64,000 nt of DNA from Rhizobium sp. NZLR1 (GCF_017357385.1 NZ_CP071633.1:744001-808000), one strand, 5' to 3'; positions 8,715-17,686 are shown, counted from the first letter of the stretch. Notes: generated by a model from the letters alone, not told the origin. Numbers and translations are program-made.

Positions 8715-9697
8715 GCCTCGTCCTCCCTCTGGCGCCGGAACTGGAAGACGGTGACCGCGAGGACGAGGAAGAACAGCACCAGCGAAACCATGCTGGAATA
8801 GCCGAGATCCCAGGAAATGAAAGCTTCGTTGTAGATGTGGTAGACGAGGACCAGCGTCGAGGTGCCGGGTCCGCCTTGGGTGATCATGTAGATCTGATCG
8901 AATACCTTGAAGGACTGGATGGTCAGCATGACGGTCACGAAGAAGGTCGTCGGGCCGAGCTGCGGCACTGTGACATGGATGAATTTCTGCCAGGAATTGG
9001 CGCCATCGAGGTCGGCGGCCTCGTAGAGTTCGGCATTGATGCCCTGCAGGCCGGCCAGATAGATGACCATGTAATACCCCATGTTCTTCCAGATGCCGAA
9101 GAGGATCACCGTCACCATCGCCCAGTGGCGATCGGCTGCCCATCCCGGCATGTTCTTCGGGTCGAGGCCGAGCGTGTAGAGGGCCATGTTCACCGGTCCC
9201 ATCTCGGGGTTGAAGATCATGTTCCAGACGACCGCGACGGCGACCAGCGAGGCGACATAAGGGAAGAACATCGCCGTGCGGAAGAAATCGCGCCCGACGA
9301 TCTTCTGGTTGAGGAGAACGGCGAGGCCGAGGGCGCAGACGAGCGTCGCCGGCACGGAGGCGACCGTGTAGATAACCGTGTTCCAGAACGCCGCGATGAA
9401 GGCCTTGTCCTCGAACAGCCGCCAGAAGTTGTCGAGGCCCGCGAATGTGATCGCGTTCGAGCCGTCCCAATGCATGAAGGCGAGCGCGAAGGCGAACAGG
9501 ATCGGGCCGAGCGTGAAGACGGCAAAGCCGATGAAATTTGGCGCAATGAAGGAGTAGGCGACAAGCGCGTTGCGTATCCTGCGCTGGCGCTTGGACAGGA
9601 CCGTGACCTTCCGGCCGGAGGCTGCCAGAGCGCCATCCGCTGCGATGACCGAATTCGATAGGGACACCGATGCCTCCTCTTCCTCTCGCATCGACAT
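8711..9697 (-). CDS. Carbohydrate ABC transporter permease (MalF/UgpA type)
   Basis: A 328-residue inner-membrane permease, first gene of the leftward cluster 1 operon. About six helices and the EAA motif (ELYEAADLDGANSWQKFIHVTVP) are evident. The start is uncertain: ATG 9697 has only weak upstream purines, whereas an in-frame GTG at 9667 has a good AGGAGG five bases before it and would remove ten residues of the acidic leader MSMREEEEAS. It is transcribed from the divergent promoter region shared with the heparinase-like gene at 9828. Confidence 0.92.
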   Translation of the reverse strand: MSMREEEEASVSLSNSVIAADGALAASGRKVTVLSKRQRRIRNALVAYSFIAPNFIGFAVFTLGPILFAFALAFMHWDGSNAITFAGLDNFWRLFEDKAFIAAFWNTVIYTVASVPATLVCALGLAVLLNQKIVGRDFFRTAMFFPYVASLVAVAVVWNMIFNPEMGPVNMALYTLGLDPKNMPGWAADRHWAMVTVILFGIWKNMGYYMVIYLAGLQGINAELYEAADLDGANSWQKFIHVTVPQLGPTTFFVTVMLTIQSFKVFDQIYMITQGGPGTSTLVLVYHIYNEAFISWDLGYSSMVSLVLFFLVLAVTVFQFRRQREDEA

Positions 9698-9736
9698 AGC
9701 ACAAATCCCCTATTGGTCAAACAAGTTCTGAATGTG

Positions 9737-9773
9737 TCATATGAATTTTATGGAAATCGCAAAATACATATGA
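9737..9773. promoter_or_regulatory. Inverted repeat in the divergent cluster 1 promoter
   Basis: TCATATGAATTTT (9737-9749) and AAAATACATATGA (9761-9773) are inverted copies with one mismatch, separated by 11 bases. Each arm contains a CATATG core. The element is AT-rich and lies midway between the leftward permease start (9697) and the rightward gene (9828). It is a likely binding site for a dimeric or tetrameric regulator controlling both arms. No regulator gene is adjacent. Confidence 0.6.
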
Positions 9774-9827
9774 TAAGTGGGCGGGAAAGCAGACGTCCAT
9801 CAATGCTTTTCCGGTACGGGGAGAGAC

Positions 9828-11624
9828 ATGTTCAGTCAGATTTCAGGAGAGCTGCCGGATGTGCTGGGCGATTTCACGCCCGGGGCGGTCTGCTCCGATC
9901 GCGTCAGATGGAATTCCGTGCCGCAGGCGACGCGCGAACTGGTCGTTCGGGAGGCCGAAGAGACTCTGGCGCGGGCCTGGCCTGTTATCACTGCGTCGGA
10001 CTACCGGGCGTTCACCGCGACGGGCAACCGTTCGCGCTTCGAGGAGCTCTATTTCACACGGCGCCGGATGCTCAACAATCTGGTGCTTGGCGAACTTATC
10101 GAAGGTGCAGCCCGGTTCCTGCCGAAGATCGTCGACGGCATCTTCCTGATCGTCGAGGAAAGCGGCTGGCAGCTTCCGGCGCATAATGCCTATGAACGCA
10201 GCGGCGCGCGGCTGCCGCTACCCGACAATTCGCAACCGGTCGTCGATCTCTTCGCAGCCGAAACGGCTGCCCTGCTTGCCACTATCGTGGCCTTGCTCGG
10301 CGACGAACTCGACGGCATCAGCCCCGAGATCACCGCACGGGTGGACCGCGAGATCGAGGCCCGCATCCTTACGCCCTATCTCGCCCGGCATTTCTGGTGG
10401 ATGGGCCGCGACGATGAGCGGATGAACAACTGGACGGCATGGATAACCCAGAACGTCCTCTTGACGGTCTTTTCGCTGAAAACAGATCAGGCGACGCGCC
10501 ACGCCGTCGTCAGAAAGGCACTCGGCAGTCTTGATGCTTTCCTGAAGGACTACGCCGAGGACGGCGCCTGCGAGGAGGGCGTCGTCTACTACCGCCACGC
10601 CGCGCTTTGCCTCCACGGTGCATTGACCATCCTCGATACCGTGGCCCCGGGCCTGTTTGCCAGGTTCTGGCAGCAGCCGAAGGTCCGCAACATGGCCGAA
10701 TATATCGCCAACATGCATGTCGCCGGCCGCTACTATTTCAACTTCGCCGATTCTTCCGCGGTGGTCGAACCCTGCAGTGCGCGGGAATACCTGTTCGGAC
10801 AAGCGGTCGGCTCGCCGATGCTGGCCGAGTTCGCCGCAGCCGACAGGGTCGCCGCCGACAATCCGCACCTGCCCGGGGAATGGAACCTCTGGTATCGCGT
10901 GCAGGAACTGCTGGTCGGCCCGACGCTTCCCGCTGCCGTCCACCCGCGTCATGCGCGCAGGCGCGAGATCTTCTATCCCGGCATTGGTCTGTTCATCGCT
11001 CGCGACGAGCAGTTTTCGCTTGCCGTCAAGGGCGGCAACAACGGCGAGGGCCACAATCACAACGATGTCGGAAGCGTGACGCTCTATAAGAACGGTCGTC
11101 CGTTGCTGATCGATGTCGGTGTCGAGACCTATACTGCAAAGACCTTTTCGGCGCAGCGCTACGAGATATGGACGATGCAGTCGGCTTTTCACAACCTGCC
11201 GACCTTCGCAGGCGTCATGCAATCCGCCGGCGAAGCGCTCGGCGCGCGCAATGTCGAGGTCGGGTATGACGAGCAGAGCGCGCGCATCTCTCTCGATATA
11301 TCTGGCGCCTATCCCGCCGAAGCGCAGTTGCACAGCTACCGTCGCGTCGTTTCCCTGCTGCGTGGCCGCCATGTCGAGATCGTCGACACCTATGACGGGG
11401 GCAAGCCGGCCATCCTGTCGCTGATGACATGCCTGGCACCGACCGTAACCTCGGACAGGATCGATCTCGCCGATCTCGGCAGCATTTTCGCCGACGGCAG
11501 TGGGCCGATCGAAATCGATGAGATCGACGTGGACGACATCAGGCTGAGAGCGGCCTGGCCGGAAAAAATCTACCGGCTGCGCCTATCGTTTCCCGGCAGG
11601 GTCCTGAGATTGCGGATCGTCTGA
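9828..11624 (+). CDS. Heparinase II/III-family protein (putative cytosolic polysaccharide or oligouronide lyase)
   Basis: A 598-residue protein with an alpha-helical N-terminal half and a C-terminal heparinase II/III-like beta domain. The diagnostic block GGNNGEGHNHNDVGS is near residues 402-416, followed by PLLIDVGVETYTAKTFS. Heparinase II/III lyases cleave uronate-containing polysaccharides by beta-elimination using His/Tyr; I cannot assign the exact residues here. There is no signal peptide, unlike secreted lyases, so it probably attacks imported oligosaccharides whose unsaturated ends are then removed by the GH88 enzyme. The ATG at 9828 follows a GGGGAGAG site. It diverges from the importer operon and precedes the galactose-binding-fold gene by 11 bases. 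Confidence 0.88.
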   Translation: MFSQISGELPDVLGDFTPGAVCSDRVRWNSVPQATRELVVREAEETLARAWPVITASDYRAFTATGNRSRFEELYFTRRRMLNNLVLGELIEGAARFLPKIVDGIFLIVEESGWQLPAHNAYERSGARLPLPDNSQPVVDLFAAETAALLATIVALLGDELDGISPEITARVDREIEARILTPYLARHFWWMGRDDERMNNWTAWITQNVLLTVFSLKTDQATRHAVVRKALGSLDAFLKDYAEDGACEEGVVYYRHAALCLHGALTILDTVAPGLFARFWQQPKVRNMAEYIANMHVAGRYYFNFADSSAVVEPCSAREYLFGQAVGSPMLAEFAAADRVAADNPHLPGEWNLWYRVQELLVGPTLPAAVHPRHARRREIFYPGIGLFIARDEQFSLAVKGGNNGEGHNHNDVGSVTLYKNGRPLLIDVGVETYTAKTFSAQRYEIWTMQSAFHNLPTFAGVMQSAGEALGARNVEVGYDEQSARISLDISGAYPAEAQLHSYRRVVSLLRGRHVEIVDTYDGGKPAILSLMTCLAPTVTSDRIDLADLGSIFADGSGPIEIDEIDVDDIRLRAAWPEKIYRLRLSFPGRVLRLRIV

Positions 11625-11635
11625 GGAGGACGAGC

Positions 11636-12481
11636 ATGAAATTGACGCTAAAGATCACGGACGCCAATGGGTTCGTGCTGGCAAGCTCCACTGGGCAGGA
11701 CGAGACGTTTCTAGTCTATCGCCAGAGCTATCGCGAGGGCGATTGCGTCGTCGTAGAAGCTTCAGAACTCGGGCATGTGTTCCTGGCGCTGGACAGCGCG
11801 ATCCAGCCCGGCCTCGTCTATATCAGGGAAAGCGACTATTGCTTCGCCGTGCCCTTCGGCGACAAGCGCAAGTCCTATTCGCCGAACGCCTTTAAGGGTG
11901 ATATCCATCGGCTTTCAGCAAAAAGCGCGCGGCCCGATGAGATCGCCCAGCGGCGCAATCTCGCCCTGAACCCCTGGGACGATCACGCCAATCGGACGCT
12001 TTTTCCGCATGCGCGCGCCAATGTCGAAACCCGAGGGGAAGCGGTCTTTGCGGCGCGCAACGCGATCGACGGCGAAAAGGCCAACGACGATCATGGCTTC
12101 TGGCCCTACACCAGCTGGGGCATCAATCGCGATCCGCAAGCCGCGCTGACCGTGGAGTTCGGCAGGCCCGTCCGGATCAACGAGATCGTCTTCTACCTCC
12201 GGGCCGATTTCCCGCATGATTCCTGGTGGGAGAAAGCCAGCGTCACCTTCTCGAATGGCAGAACCTCTTCTTTTCCGCTGGTGAAATCCGGCGCCGCGCA
12301 GGTTTTTTCCATCGAGCCTTGCATCGTCGAATGGGTCGAAATGCATGGCCTGATCAAGGCGGAGGACGGCTCGCCTTATCCGGCGCTGACGCAGGTCGAA
12401 ATCTGGGGAACGGAAGCGCCGGGCGCCGGAGACCGGAACGTCGCAGCCGTTGCTACCGAAGGCGAGGCTAAGCACGCCTGA
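11636..12481 (+). CDS. Uncharacterised protein with C-terminal F5/8C-like (galactose-binding fold) domain
   Basis: A 281-residue protein with a GAGGAC-preceded ATG, 11 bases after the heparinase-like gene. The C-terminal half (about residues 115-265) resembles a discoidin or coagulation factor 5/8C domain: a leading NAIDGEKANDDHGFWP segment, the strand AALTVEFGRPVRINEIVFYLR and a closing LTQVEIWGTE. The N-terminal ~105 residues form a separate all-beta region that I do not recognise. There is no signal peptide, so it should be cytosolic, which is odd for a carbohydrate-binding module. It may bind the substrate of the neighbouring lyase or act as a sugar sensor (inference). Confidence 0.7.
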   Translation: MKLTLKITDANGFVLASSTGQDETFLVYRQSYREGDCVVVEASELGHVFLALDSAIQPGLVYIRESDYCFAVPFGDKRKSYSPNAFKGDIHRLSAKSARPDEIAQRRNLALNPWDDHANRTLFPHARANVETRGEAVFAARNAIDGEKANDDHGFWPYTSWGINRDPQAALTVEFGRPVRINEIVFYLRADFPHDSWWEKASVTFSNGRTSSFPLVKSGAAQVFSIEPCIVEWVEMHGLIKAEDGSPYPALTQVEIWGTEAPGAGDRNVAAVATEGEAKHA

Positions 12482-12537
12482 TAGCAGAGAAACCGCGTCG
12501 CTTCCGTCAGAGCATGTGCCCATGCTAAGGAGGTCGG

Positions 12538-13206
12538 ATGCGACTGCTTGTGGTGGAGGACAACAAGGATCTGGCGGCCTGGCTGGGGAAAGCCCTGCGA
12601 CAGGCGCAATATGCTATCGATATCGCCCATGACGGCGAGGACGCCGAGCATATGCTCAAGGTGGCCGAGTATTCGGCAATGATCCTCGACCTTGCGCTGC
12701 CCAAGCTTGACGGATTGACGCTCTTGAAGCGATTGAGGCAGTCGGGAAGCAAGCTGCCTGTCATCATCTTGACCGCGAATGCGAGCCTGGATGGGCGTGT
12801 GGCCGGGCTCGACAGCGGCGCCGACGATTATCTCGCCAAGCCTTTCGAAATCGCCGAGCTCGAAGCGAGAATCCGCGCGGTGGTGCGCCGCGGGCAGGAT
12901 CGCGCATCGTCGGAAATCACCGTCGGAAACCTACGTTTTTCCGGTGGGACGCGGCAGTTTTTCGTCGCGGATGAGCTGTTGCAACTGACGCCGCGAGAAT
13001 ATGCTGTCCTTGAGCAGCTCGTCATGAAGCTTGGCACCACCGTCTCGAAAGCCACGCTTTCTGAAAGCGTGTTCGGTTTCGACGACGAGGCGGATCCGAG
13101 CGCCATCGAAATCTACGTCCACAGGCTGCGAAAGAAGCTCGAGAGCAGCTCGGTTCAGATCGCGACGTTGCGTGGGCTCGGTTATCTCCTCAGACATGTC
13201 CAGTAG
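12538..13206 (+). CDS. OmpR/PhoB-family response regulator (TctD/QseB-like)
   Basis: A 222-residue DNA-binding response regulator. The receiver domain has the acidic pair E7-D8, phospho-acceptor D51 in LDLALPKLDG, and the conserved Lys in DDYLAKPF. The C-terminal winged-helix output domain runs from about residue 125 (LTPREYAVLEQLVM) to VHRLRKKLE and LRGLGYLL. Start ATG follows AAGGAGG. It begins 56 bases after the galactose-binding-fold gene and overlaps its partner kinase gene by 11 bases. It may regulate cluster 1 or the ABC importer convergent to it at 14698-17518; sequence alone does not decide. Confidence 0.93.
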   Translation: MRLLVVEDNKDLAAWLGKALRQAQYAIDIAHDGEDAEHMLKVAEYSAMILDLALPKLDGLTLLKRLRQSGSKLPVIILTANASLDGRVAGLDSGADDYLAKPFEIAELEARIRAVVRRGQDRASSEITVGNLRFSGGTRQFFVADELLQLTPREYAVLEQLVMKLGTTVSKATLSESVFGFDDEADPSAIEIYVHRLRKKLESSSVQIATLRGLGYLLRHVQ

Positions 13207-14596
13207 CGTCGTCACAAAGGTAGGGGCGACGATCGCGCGGCTCAGCCGGAGCCTGAGGGTGCAACTGCTCTGCTGGGTGCTGCTGACCCTGCTCGGCGCC
13301 ATCGGCTTCAATCTTTACGACAGCTTCTGGACGGCCGACGCGACGGCAAAGCTGGTGACGGATCGAACGCTTCTGGCCTCGGCCCGGGTCATCGCCGAGG
13401 CCGTCCGCGTCGACGAGGGCGGCAATGTTCAAGTGGACGTGCCGCCTTCCGCGCTGGAGATGTTCGATACAGGCTTCGGTGACCGGGTGTCCTATCAGGT
13501 GATCACTGCGTGGGGCAGTCTTGTGAGTGGCGTTCCCGACCTGCCGTTGCCGGCCATCCATCGCGCAGGTGAGGATCGCGCGTTTCATGGCGCCGATGTG
13601 CGCGTCATAATGCTCGACCATCCTGTCGTCGGGCTGCCCGATGACGGCACCATCTCCGTGACCGTCGCCGTGACCCATAACAGCCAGTACGCGATGCGAC
13701 GGCAGCTGTGGCTCTCGGACTTTTCGAAGCAGTTTGTGCTCCTCTTCGTCGCAAGCCTGGTAACCATCCTCGGGCTTCAACGGGGCCTGGCGCCAGCTCT
13801 GCGACTGCGGGACGCTGTGCGACAGCGCGGTCGCAACCGTCTCGATCCGCTGCCGCCGGAGATGGTGCAGAGCGAACTGCAACCGCTCGTTCACGCACTC
13901 AACGACTACATGGAGCGCGTCCAGAACCAGATGGCCGCGCAGCGACGGTTCGTATCGAATGCTGCCCATCAGCTGCGAACGCCCTTGGCGCTGATTTCGA
14001 CCCAGGCGAGCGTGGCGGCCCGGGAAGACGATGCGGGTCGCCGCGACGAGGCGCTCTTTGCGCTTCGCACAAGCACGAAGCAGATTTCGCGTCTCGCCAG
14101 CCAACTCCTTACCTTGTCACGCGCCGAGCCCGGAAGCCGGCGCCCGCGCAGCGACGCTGCCGACCTCAGCAAGGCAGCCCGTGAGATTTTGGAGGCGCAT
14201 GCTGAAGAGGCGCTGAGGCGCAACATCGACGTCGGTCTGGAAGCGGATGGTCCCGTCATCGTCGAAGGCGACGGGACGATGTTGCGCGAGATGCTGGTCA
14301 ACCTCATAGACAACGCGATCCGCTATACCAGCCCGAACGGACGGGTGACCGTCACGGTCGGGCAAGCGGACGGCAACGCCGTCGTTACCGTCGAGGACAG
14401 CGGGCCGGGGATTCCCCACGGGGAGCGGGAGCAGGTTTTCGAACGGTTCTACCGGATCATGGGGACCGAAGCGGAGGGCAGCGGTCTTGGGCTTGCGATC
14501 GTCCGGGAGGTCGTCGAAGGTGCGGGAGGTTCAGTCTCGCTCGATGATGCAGATGGCGGCGGTCTTGTCGTTACCGTGCGGCTTCCGCTGACCTGA
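13196..14596 (+). CDS. Sensor histidine kinase with 2CSK_N-type sensor region (TctE-like)
   Basis: A 466-residue inner-membrane kinase. A first transmembrane helix lies at about residues 20-40 (LLCWVLLTLLGAIGFNLY). The periplasmic sensor region follows the 2CSK_N pattern of TctE/QseC kinases (TDRTLLASARVIAEAV). A second membrane helix (FVLLFVASLVTILGL) is near residue 185. The H-box is NAAHQLRTPLALIS with phospho-accepting His258; the ATPase domain has LVNLIDNAIRYT, EDSGPGIP and GSGLGLAIV. The ATG at 13196 overlaps the regulator gene by 11 bases. TctDE pairs typically sense organic acids, but the ligand here is unknown. Confidence 0.92.
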   Translation: MSSSVVTKVGATIARLSRSLRVQLLCWVLLTLLGAIGFNLYDSFWTADATAKLVTDRTLLASARVIAEAVRVDEGGNVQVDVPPSALEMFDTGFGDRVSYQVITAWGSLVSGVPDLPLPAIHRAGEDRAFHGADVRVIMLDHPVVGLPDDGTISVTVAVTHNSQYAMRRQLWLSDFSKQFVLLFVASLVTILGLQRGLAPALRLRDAVRQRGRNRLDPLPPEMVQSELQPLVHALNDYMERVQNQMAAQRRFVSNAAHQLRTPLALISTQASVAAREDDAGRRDEALFALRTSTKQISRLASQLLTLSRAEPGSRRPRSDAADLSKAAREILEAHAEEALRRNIDVGLEADGPVIVEGDGTMLREMLVNLIDNAIRYTSPNGRVTVTVGQADGNAVVTVEDSGPGIPHGEREQVFERFYRIMGTEAEGSGLGLAIVREVVEGAGGSVSLDDADGGGLVVTVRLPLT

Positions 14597-14639
14597 ACCC
14601 GAGGCGAGGTTCCTTTCAAGATTGACTGCATCAATGAAA

Positions 14640-14666
14640 GAAGGCCGGGCATGGCGCCCGGCCTTC
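14640..14666. terminator. Bidirectional terminator-like hairpin
   Basis: GAAGGCCGGGC (14640-14650) pairs perfectly with GCCCGGCCTTC (14656-14666) around a five-base loop. It lies between the convergent histidine-kinase and permease genes and probably stops transcription from both sides. Short T runs flank it only weakly. Confidence 0.7.
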
Positions 14667-14697
14667 AGTACGATCTGCCTAGGGAGGATCGATCTGT

Positions 14698-15579
14698 TTA
14701 CTGCGTGTCGAGGTGCTGCTGCGGCCGCCACTTCGCCAGACGGTTCTCGACCAACGTCATGATGTATTCCGCAACAAGCGTGACGACCATGACGAGGAGG
14801 ATTGCCGCGAACATGCCGGCCGCATCGAACGTACCCTTGGCGATCGAGATGAGCTGACCGATGCCAAACCGGGCGCCGACGAATTCGCCGACGATTGCGC
14901 CGATGATCGCGAAACCGAAGGACACGTGCAGACTGGCGAAGATCCAGCTCATCGCCGAAGGAATGATCACCGCGCGGGTCACCTGCCAGTCCGAGGCCCC
15001 AAGGATGCGGGCATTGGCGATCATATTGCGGTCGGCCTCGCGCACGCCCTGGAAGGCGTTTGCAAACACGACGAAGAACACCATGATGAAGGCGAGAGCG
15101 ACTTTGGAGGGCAGGCCGAGGCCCATGATCATGATGAAAATGGGGGCGAGAACGACGCGCGGTATCGAGTTGATCGCCTTGATGTAGACGGAGAAGATGT
15201 CCGACAGAAAGCGGTTGCGGCCGAGGCCGACGCCGACGAAAACGCCGGTGATCGAGCCGGCGAAGAAGCCGATCAGCGCCTCTTCCATCGTCACCCAGAG
15301 ATTGTACCACAGCGAACCTTCGGTGGTGCCTTCCGTTGCCCATTCATAGAGGCGCTGAACGACGCCGCTCGGGCTCGAATAGAAGAACGGGTCGATCCAC
15401 TGCATATTGGAGGAGAGTTCCCACATGCCGATCGCGAAGACCAGGATGGCGATCTGCCAGAAACGCACCAGAAATTTCCGCTGACGCATCGCCTTCAGCG
15501 CCGACGCCTCGATTTCTGTATCAGACGTGCCCGGCCGAAACATGGTGGCCGAACCGGCCTCAAGAGTGGTGTGTGCCAT
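14698..15579 (-). CDS. ABC transporter permease, SsuC/TauC/NrtB type
   Basis: A 293-residue inner-membrane permease of the nitrate/sulfonate/taurine family. It has about six helices and the EAA-like loop (GASDWQVTRAVIIPSAMSWI). The ATG at 15579 has an ideal GGAGG five bases upstream. It is the last gene of a three-gene leftward operon (binding protein, ATPase, permease), 11 bases after the ATPase gene. The substrate is not evident. Confidence 0.92.
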   Translation of the reverse strand: MAHTTLEAGSATMFRPGTSDTEIEASALKAMRQRKFLVRFWQIAILVFAIGMWELSSNMQWIDPFFYSSPSGVVQRLYEWATEGTTEGSLWYNLWVTMEEALIGFFAGSITGVFVGVGLGRNRFLSDIFSVYIKAINSIPRVVLAPIFIMIMGLGLPSKVALAFIMVFFVVFANAFQGVREADRNMIANARILGASDWQVTRAVIIPSAMSWIFASLHVSFGFAIIGAIVGEFVGARFGIGQLISIAKGTFDAAGMFAAILLVMVVTLVAEYIMTLVENRLAKWRPQQHLDTQ

Positions 15580-15590
15580 GATATCCTCCC

Positions 15591-16409
15591 TCAGGCCGCT
15601 TCGCTTGCGCGGCGGTAGCTGGTCTCGACCTCTTCGCGGAGGTCCTCCCAGATCGTCTTGCAATAGTCGATGAAGCTCTGCTCGTAGCGGATTTCCGACA
15701 CGACGCGCGGGCGTGGGAGATCGATCGTGTAGACCGACTTGACCGTCGCGGGGCCGGCGGTCAGCACATAGACTTTATCCGCGAGCGCCACAGCCTCTTC
15801 GAGATCGTGGGTCACGAACACTACCGAGGCCTTTCGCTCCGCCCAAAGCTTCAAGAGCTCTTCATGCATGACTGTGCGGGTCTGCACGTCGAGCGCCGAA
15901 AACGGCTCATCCATCAGCAGGATTTCGGGCTCGTTGATGAAGGTCTGCGCCAGCGAGACGCGCTTGCGCATGCCGCCCGAAAGCTGGTGGGGGTAGTGAT
16001 GGAGAAATTTCGAAAGACCGACACGGGCGATCCAGTCGCGGGCGCTCTTTTCCGCCTCGGCGCGGGACTTTCCGCGGAACAGTGGACCGGCCATGACATT
16101 GTCGATGACGTTCTTCCAGGGAAAGAGCGCGTCGGTCTGGAATACGAAGCCGACACGCGGGTCAATGCCGGTGATGGGCCCGCCCATCAGCCGGACTTCG
16201 CCGGCACTTGGGCGTGCGAGACCGGTCACGAGGTTGAGCGTCGTCGATTTCCCGCATCCGGTAGGACCGACGACGGCGACAAACTCTCCGCGGGCAACCG
16301 TCATGTTGAAATCGCGCAAGGCTGTGAGGGATTTTCCGGTCGGCGAGACGAAGCGCCGGCTGACGTTGATCAGCTCGATCGCCGGGATCTGCTTGTTGTC
16401 ATGTTGCAT
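15591..16409 (-). CDS. ABC transporter ATP-binding protein, SsuB/TauB/NrtD type
   Basis: A 272-residue ATPase with Walker A VGPTGCGKST, signature LSGGMRKRVSLAQTFINEP, Walker B ILLMDEPFSALD and THDLEEAVALAD. The short form without a TOBE domain fits SsuB/TauB. I take ATG 16409 (MQHDNKQIPAIEL) as the start because domain homology begins there; the ribosome site is weak. It couples to the permease at 14698-15579 and the binding protein at 16505-17518. Confidence 0.92.
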   Translation of the reverse strand: MQHDNKQIPAIELINVSRRFVSPTGKSLTALRDFNMTVARGEFVAVVGPTGCGKSTTLNLVTGLARPSAGEVRLMGGPITGIDPRVGFVFQTDALFPWKNVIDNVMAGPLFRGKSRAEAEKSARDWIARVGLSKFLHHYPHQLSGGMRKRVSLAQTFINEPEILLMDEPFSALDVQTRTVMHEELLKLWAERKASVVFVTHDLEEAVALADKVYVLTAGPATVKSVYTIDLPRPRVVSEIRYEQSFIDYCKTIWEDLREEVETSYRRASEAA

Positions 16410-16470
16410 GATGATACCTGAGGCGTGCCTTAGGGCGCGTGCACGCAATGCCCATGGATCGATCGGAGGC

Positions 16471-16494
16471 CGCTTCCGGCTGAAGCCGGAAGCG
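16471..16494 (-). terminator. Intercistronic hairpin behind the binding-protein gene
   Basis: CGCTTCCGGC (16471-16480) pairs perfectly with GCCGGAAGCG (16485-16494) around TGAA. It lies just past the stop of the NMT1-type binding protein and before the ATPase gene. It probably uncouples expression of the abundant binding protein from the membrane parts. Confidence 0.6.
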
Positions 16495-16504
16495 ATATCA
16501 CGCG

Positions 16505-17518
16505 TTACTTGACGTTCTTGACGAATTCCGTCGTGTAGGTCTTGGAAAGGTCGATCTGCTTGCCTTTGACGTTCTTGGAGAATTCCGAGAGCACGGCAAG
16601 CACGGTCTTCGGACCGTCTTCCGGCATGACACCATCAGTGGTGAACATGCCCTTGCCGTCGTTCAAAGCCTTGATGTAGCCGTCCTTGTCGCCGACGTAA
16701 AAGTCCTTCGGCATCTTGTCTGCGATCTCGGCGGCAGAATGCGTGTTGATGTAGCGCAGGGTCTTCACGAAAGCGTTGGCGAGCTTTTGTGCCTCGTCCT
16801 TGTGCGCATCGACCCAAGCGGTTTCCATATAGAGCGAGGCGGCCGGATAGGTCCCGCCGAGCGCCTTTCGGGTCGATTCGACCGTGCGCATGTCGACGAG
16901 AACGCTGGCTTCGCCGGTTTTGATCAGGCGCGAGATCGTCGGTTCCGTCGTCATGCCGGCCTGGATCTGATCCTGTTGCATGGCGGCGATGAACGTGCCG
17001 CCGGCACCGACTGGAACGGTGACGACGTCGCCCGGCTGCAGGCCGGCCTTCGACGCCATGAAGAGCGTCAGGAAGTTGGTGGAAGAGCCGAGGCCGGTAA
17101 CGCCGAGGGTCTTGCCCTTGAAATCGGCCGGCGATTTGATCTCCGGATGCTTGCTCGAGACCATCTCGACCTCACCCGGCGCCTGACTGAACTGGACGAG
17201 AGATTCGACGAACTTGCCCTTGGCCTGCAGGTCCACGCAATGGTCGTAGAAGCCGACAACACCCTGGACGGCGCCCGCCAGCAGCTGGTTTTCGGCATCG
17301 ACGCCGGCAGCTTCGTTCAGGAGTTCGACGTCGAGGCCTTCGTCCTTGAAGTACCCGAGCGATTCGGCGAGCTTGGCCGGCAGATAGATCTGCTTTTCAT
17401 AGCCGCCGACCATGATGGTGATCTTGTCGGCTGCGTTTGCGGCGCTCGCAGCGAAAGATGCTGCAGCGAAAAGCGTGGAAAGGGCTACGGTTTGAAAAAG
17501 GCTGCGTGAAGAACGCAT
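16505..17518 (-). CDS. ABC transporter substrate-binding protein, NMT1/SsuA type
   Basis: A 337-residue periplasmic protein with a clear signal peptide (AASFAASAANA, cleaved before ADKITI). The NMT1/THI5-like fold is indicated by IYLPAKLAESLGYFKDEGLDVEL and the later GLGSSTNFLTLFMASKAGL and QAGMTTEPTISRL blocks. These proteins bind sulfonates, nitrate, thiamine precursors or aromatic compounds; the ligand here is not evident. The start ATG has AGGAGGAG upstream. It is the first gene of the operon, and a TCCAT-N3-ATGGA palindrome at 17687-17699 is a candidate operator for the adjacent GntR regulator. Confidence 0.92.
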   Translation of the reverse strand: MRSSRSLFQTVALSTLFAAASFAASAANAADKITIMVGGYEKQIYLPAKLAESLGYFKDEGLDVELLNEAAGVDAENQLLAGAVQGVVGFYDHCVDLQAKGKFVESLVQFSQAPGEVEMVSSKHPEIKSPADFKGKTLGVTGLGSSTNFLTLFMASKAGLQPGDVVTVPVGAGGTFIAAMQQDQIQAGMTTEPTISRLIKTGEASVLVDMRTVESTRKALGGTYPAASLYMETAWVDAHKDEAQKLANAFVKTLRYINTHSAAEIADKMPKDFYVGDKDGYIKALNDGKGMFTTDGVMPEDGPKTVLAVLSEFSKNVKGKQIDLSKTYTTEFVKNVK

Positions 17519-17686
17519 GGAAATCTCCTCCTGGTGCTTGCATCGTCGTCTGGCCACCTTGACCGTGCTCCTCCACGATGCTGCCCTTTCCTATGACGTC
17601 GAAGCTTTCAACTAGCTTTCAGCCGCAGAAGGGTCAAATAGCGCGTCCAATCCATGCGACACGCCGAAAAACGCGTTGCGCGCGCT

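Noticed and set aside
7878..9704. Single 608-codon frame covering both cluster 1 permeases
   Set aside because: Its front half is the wrong frame of the MalF-type gene; the true second permease starts at 8714 with an ATGA overlap.
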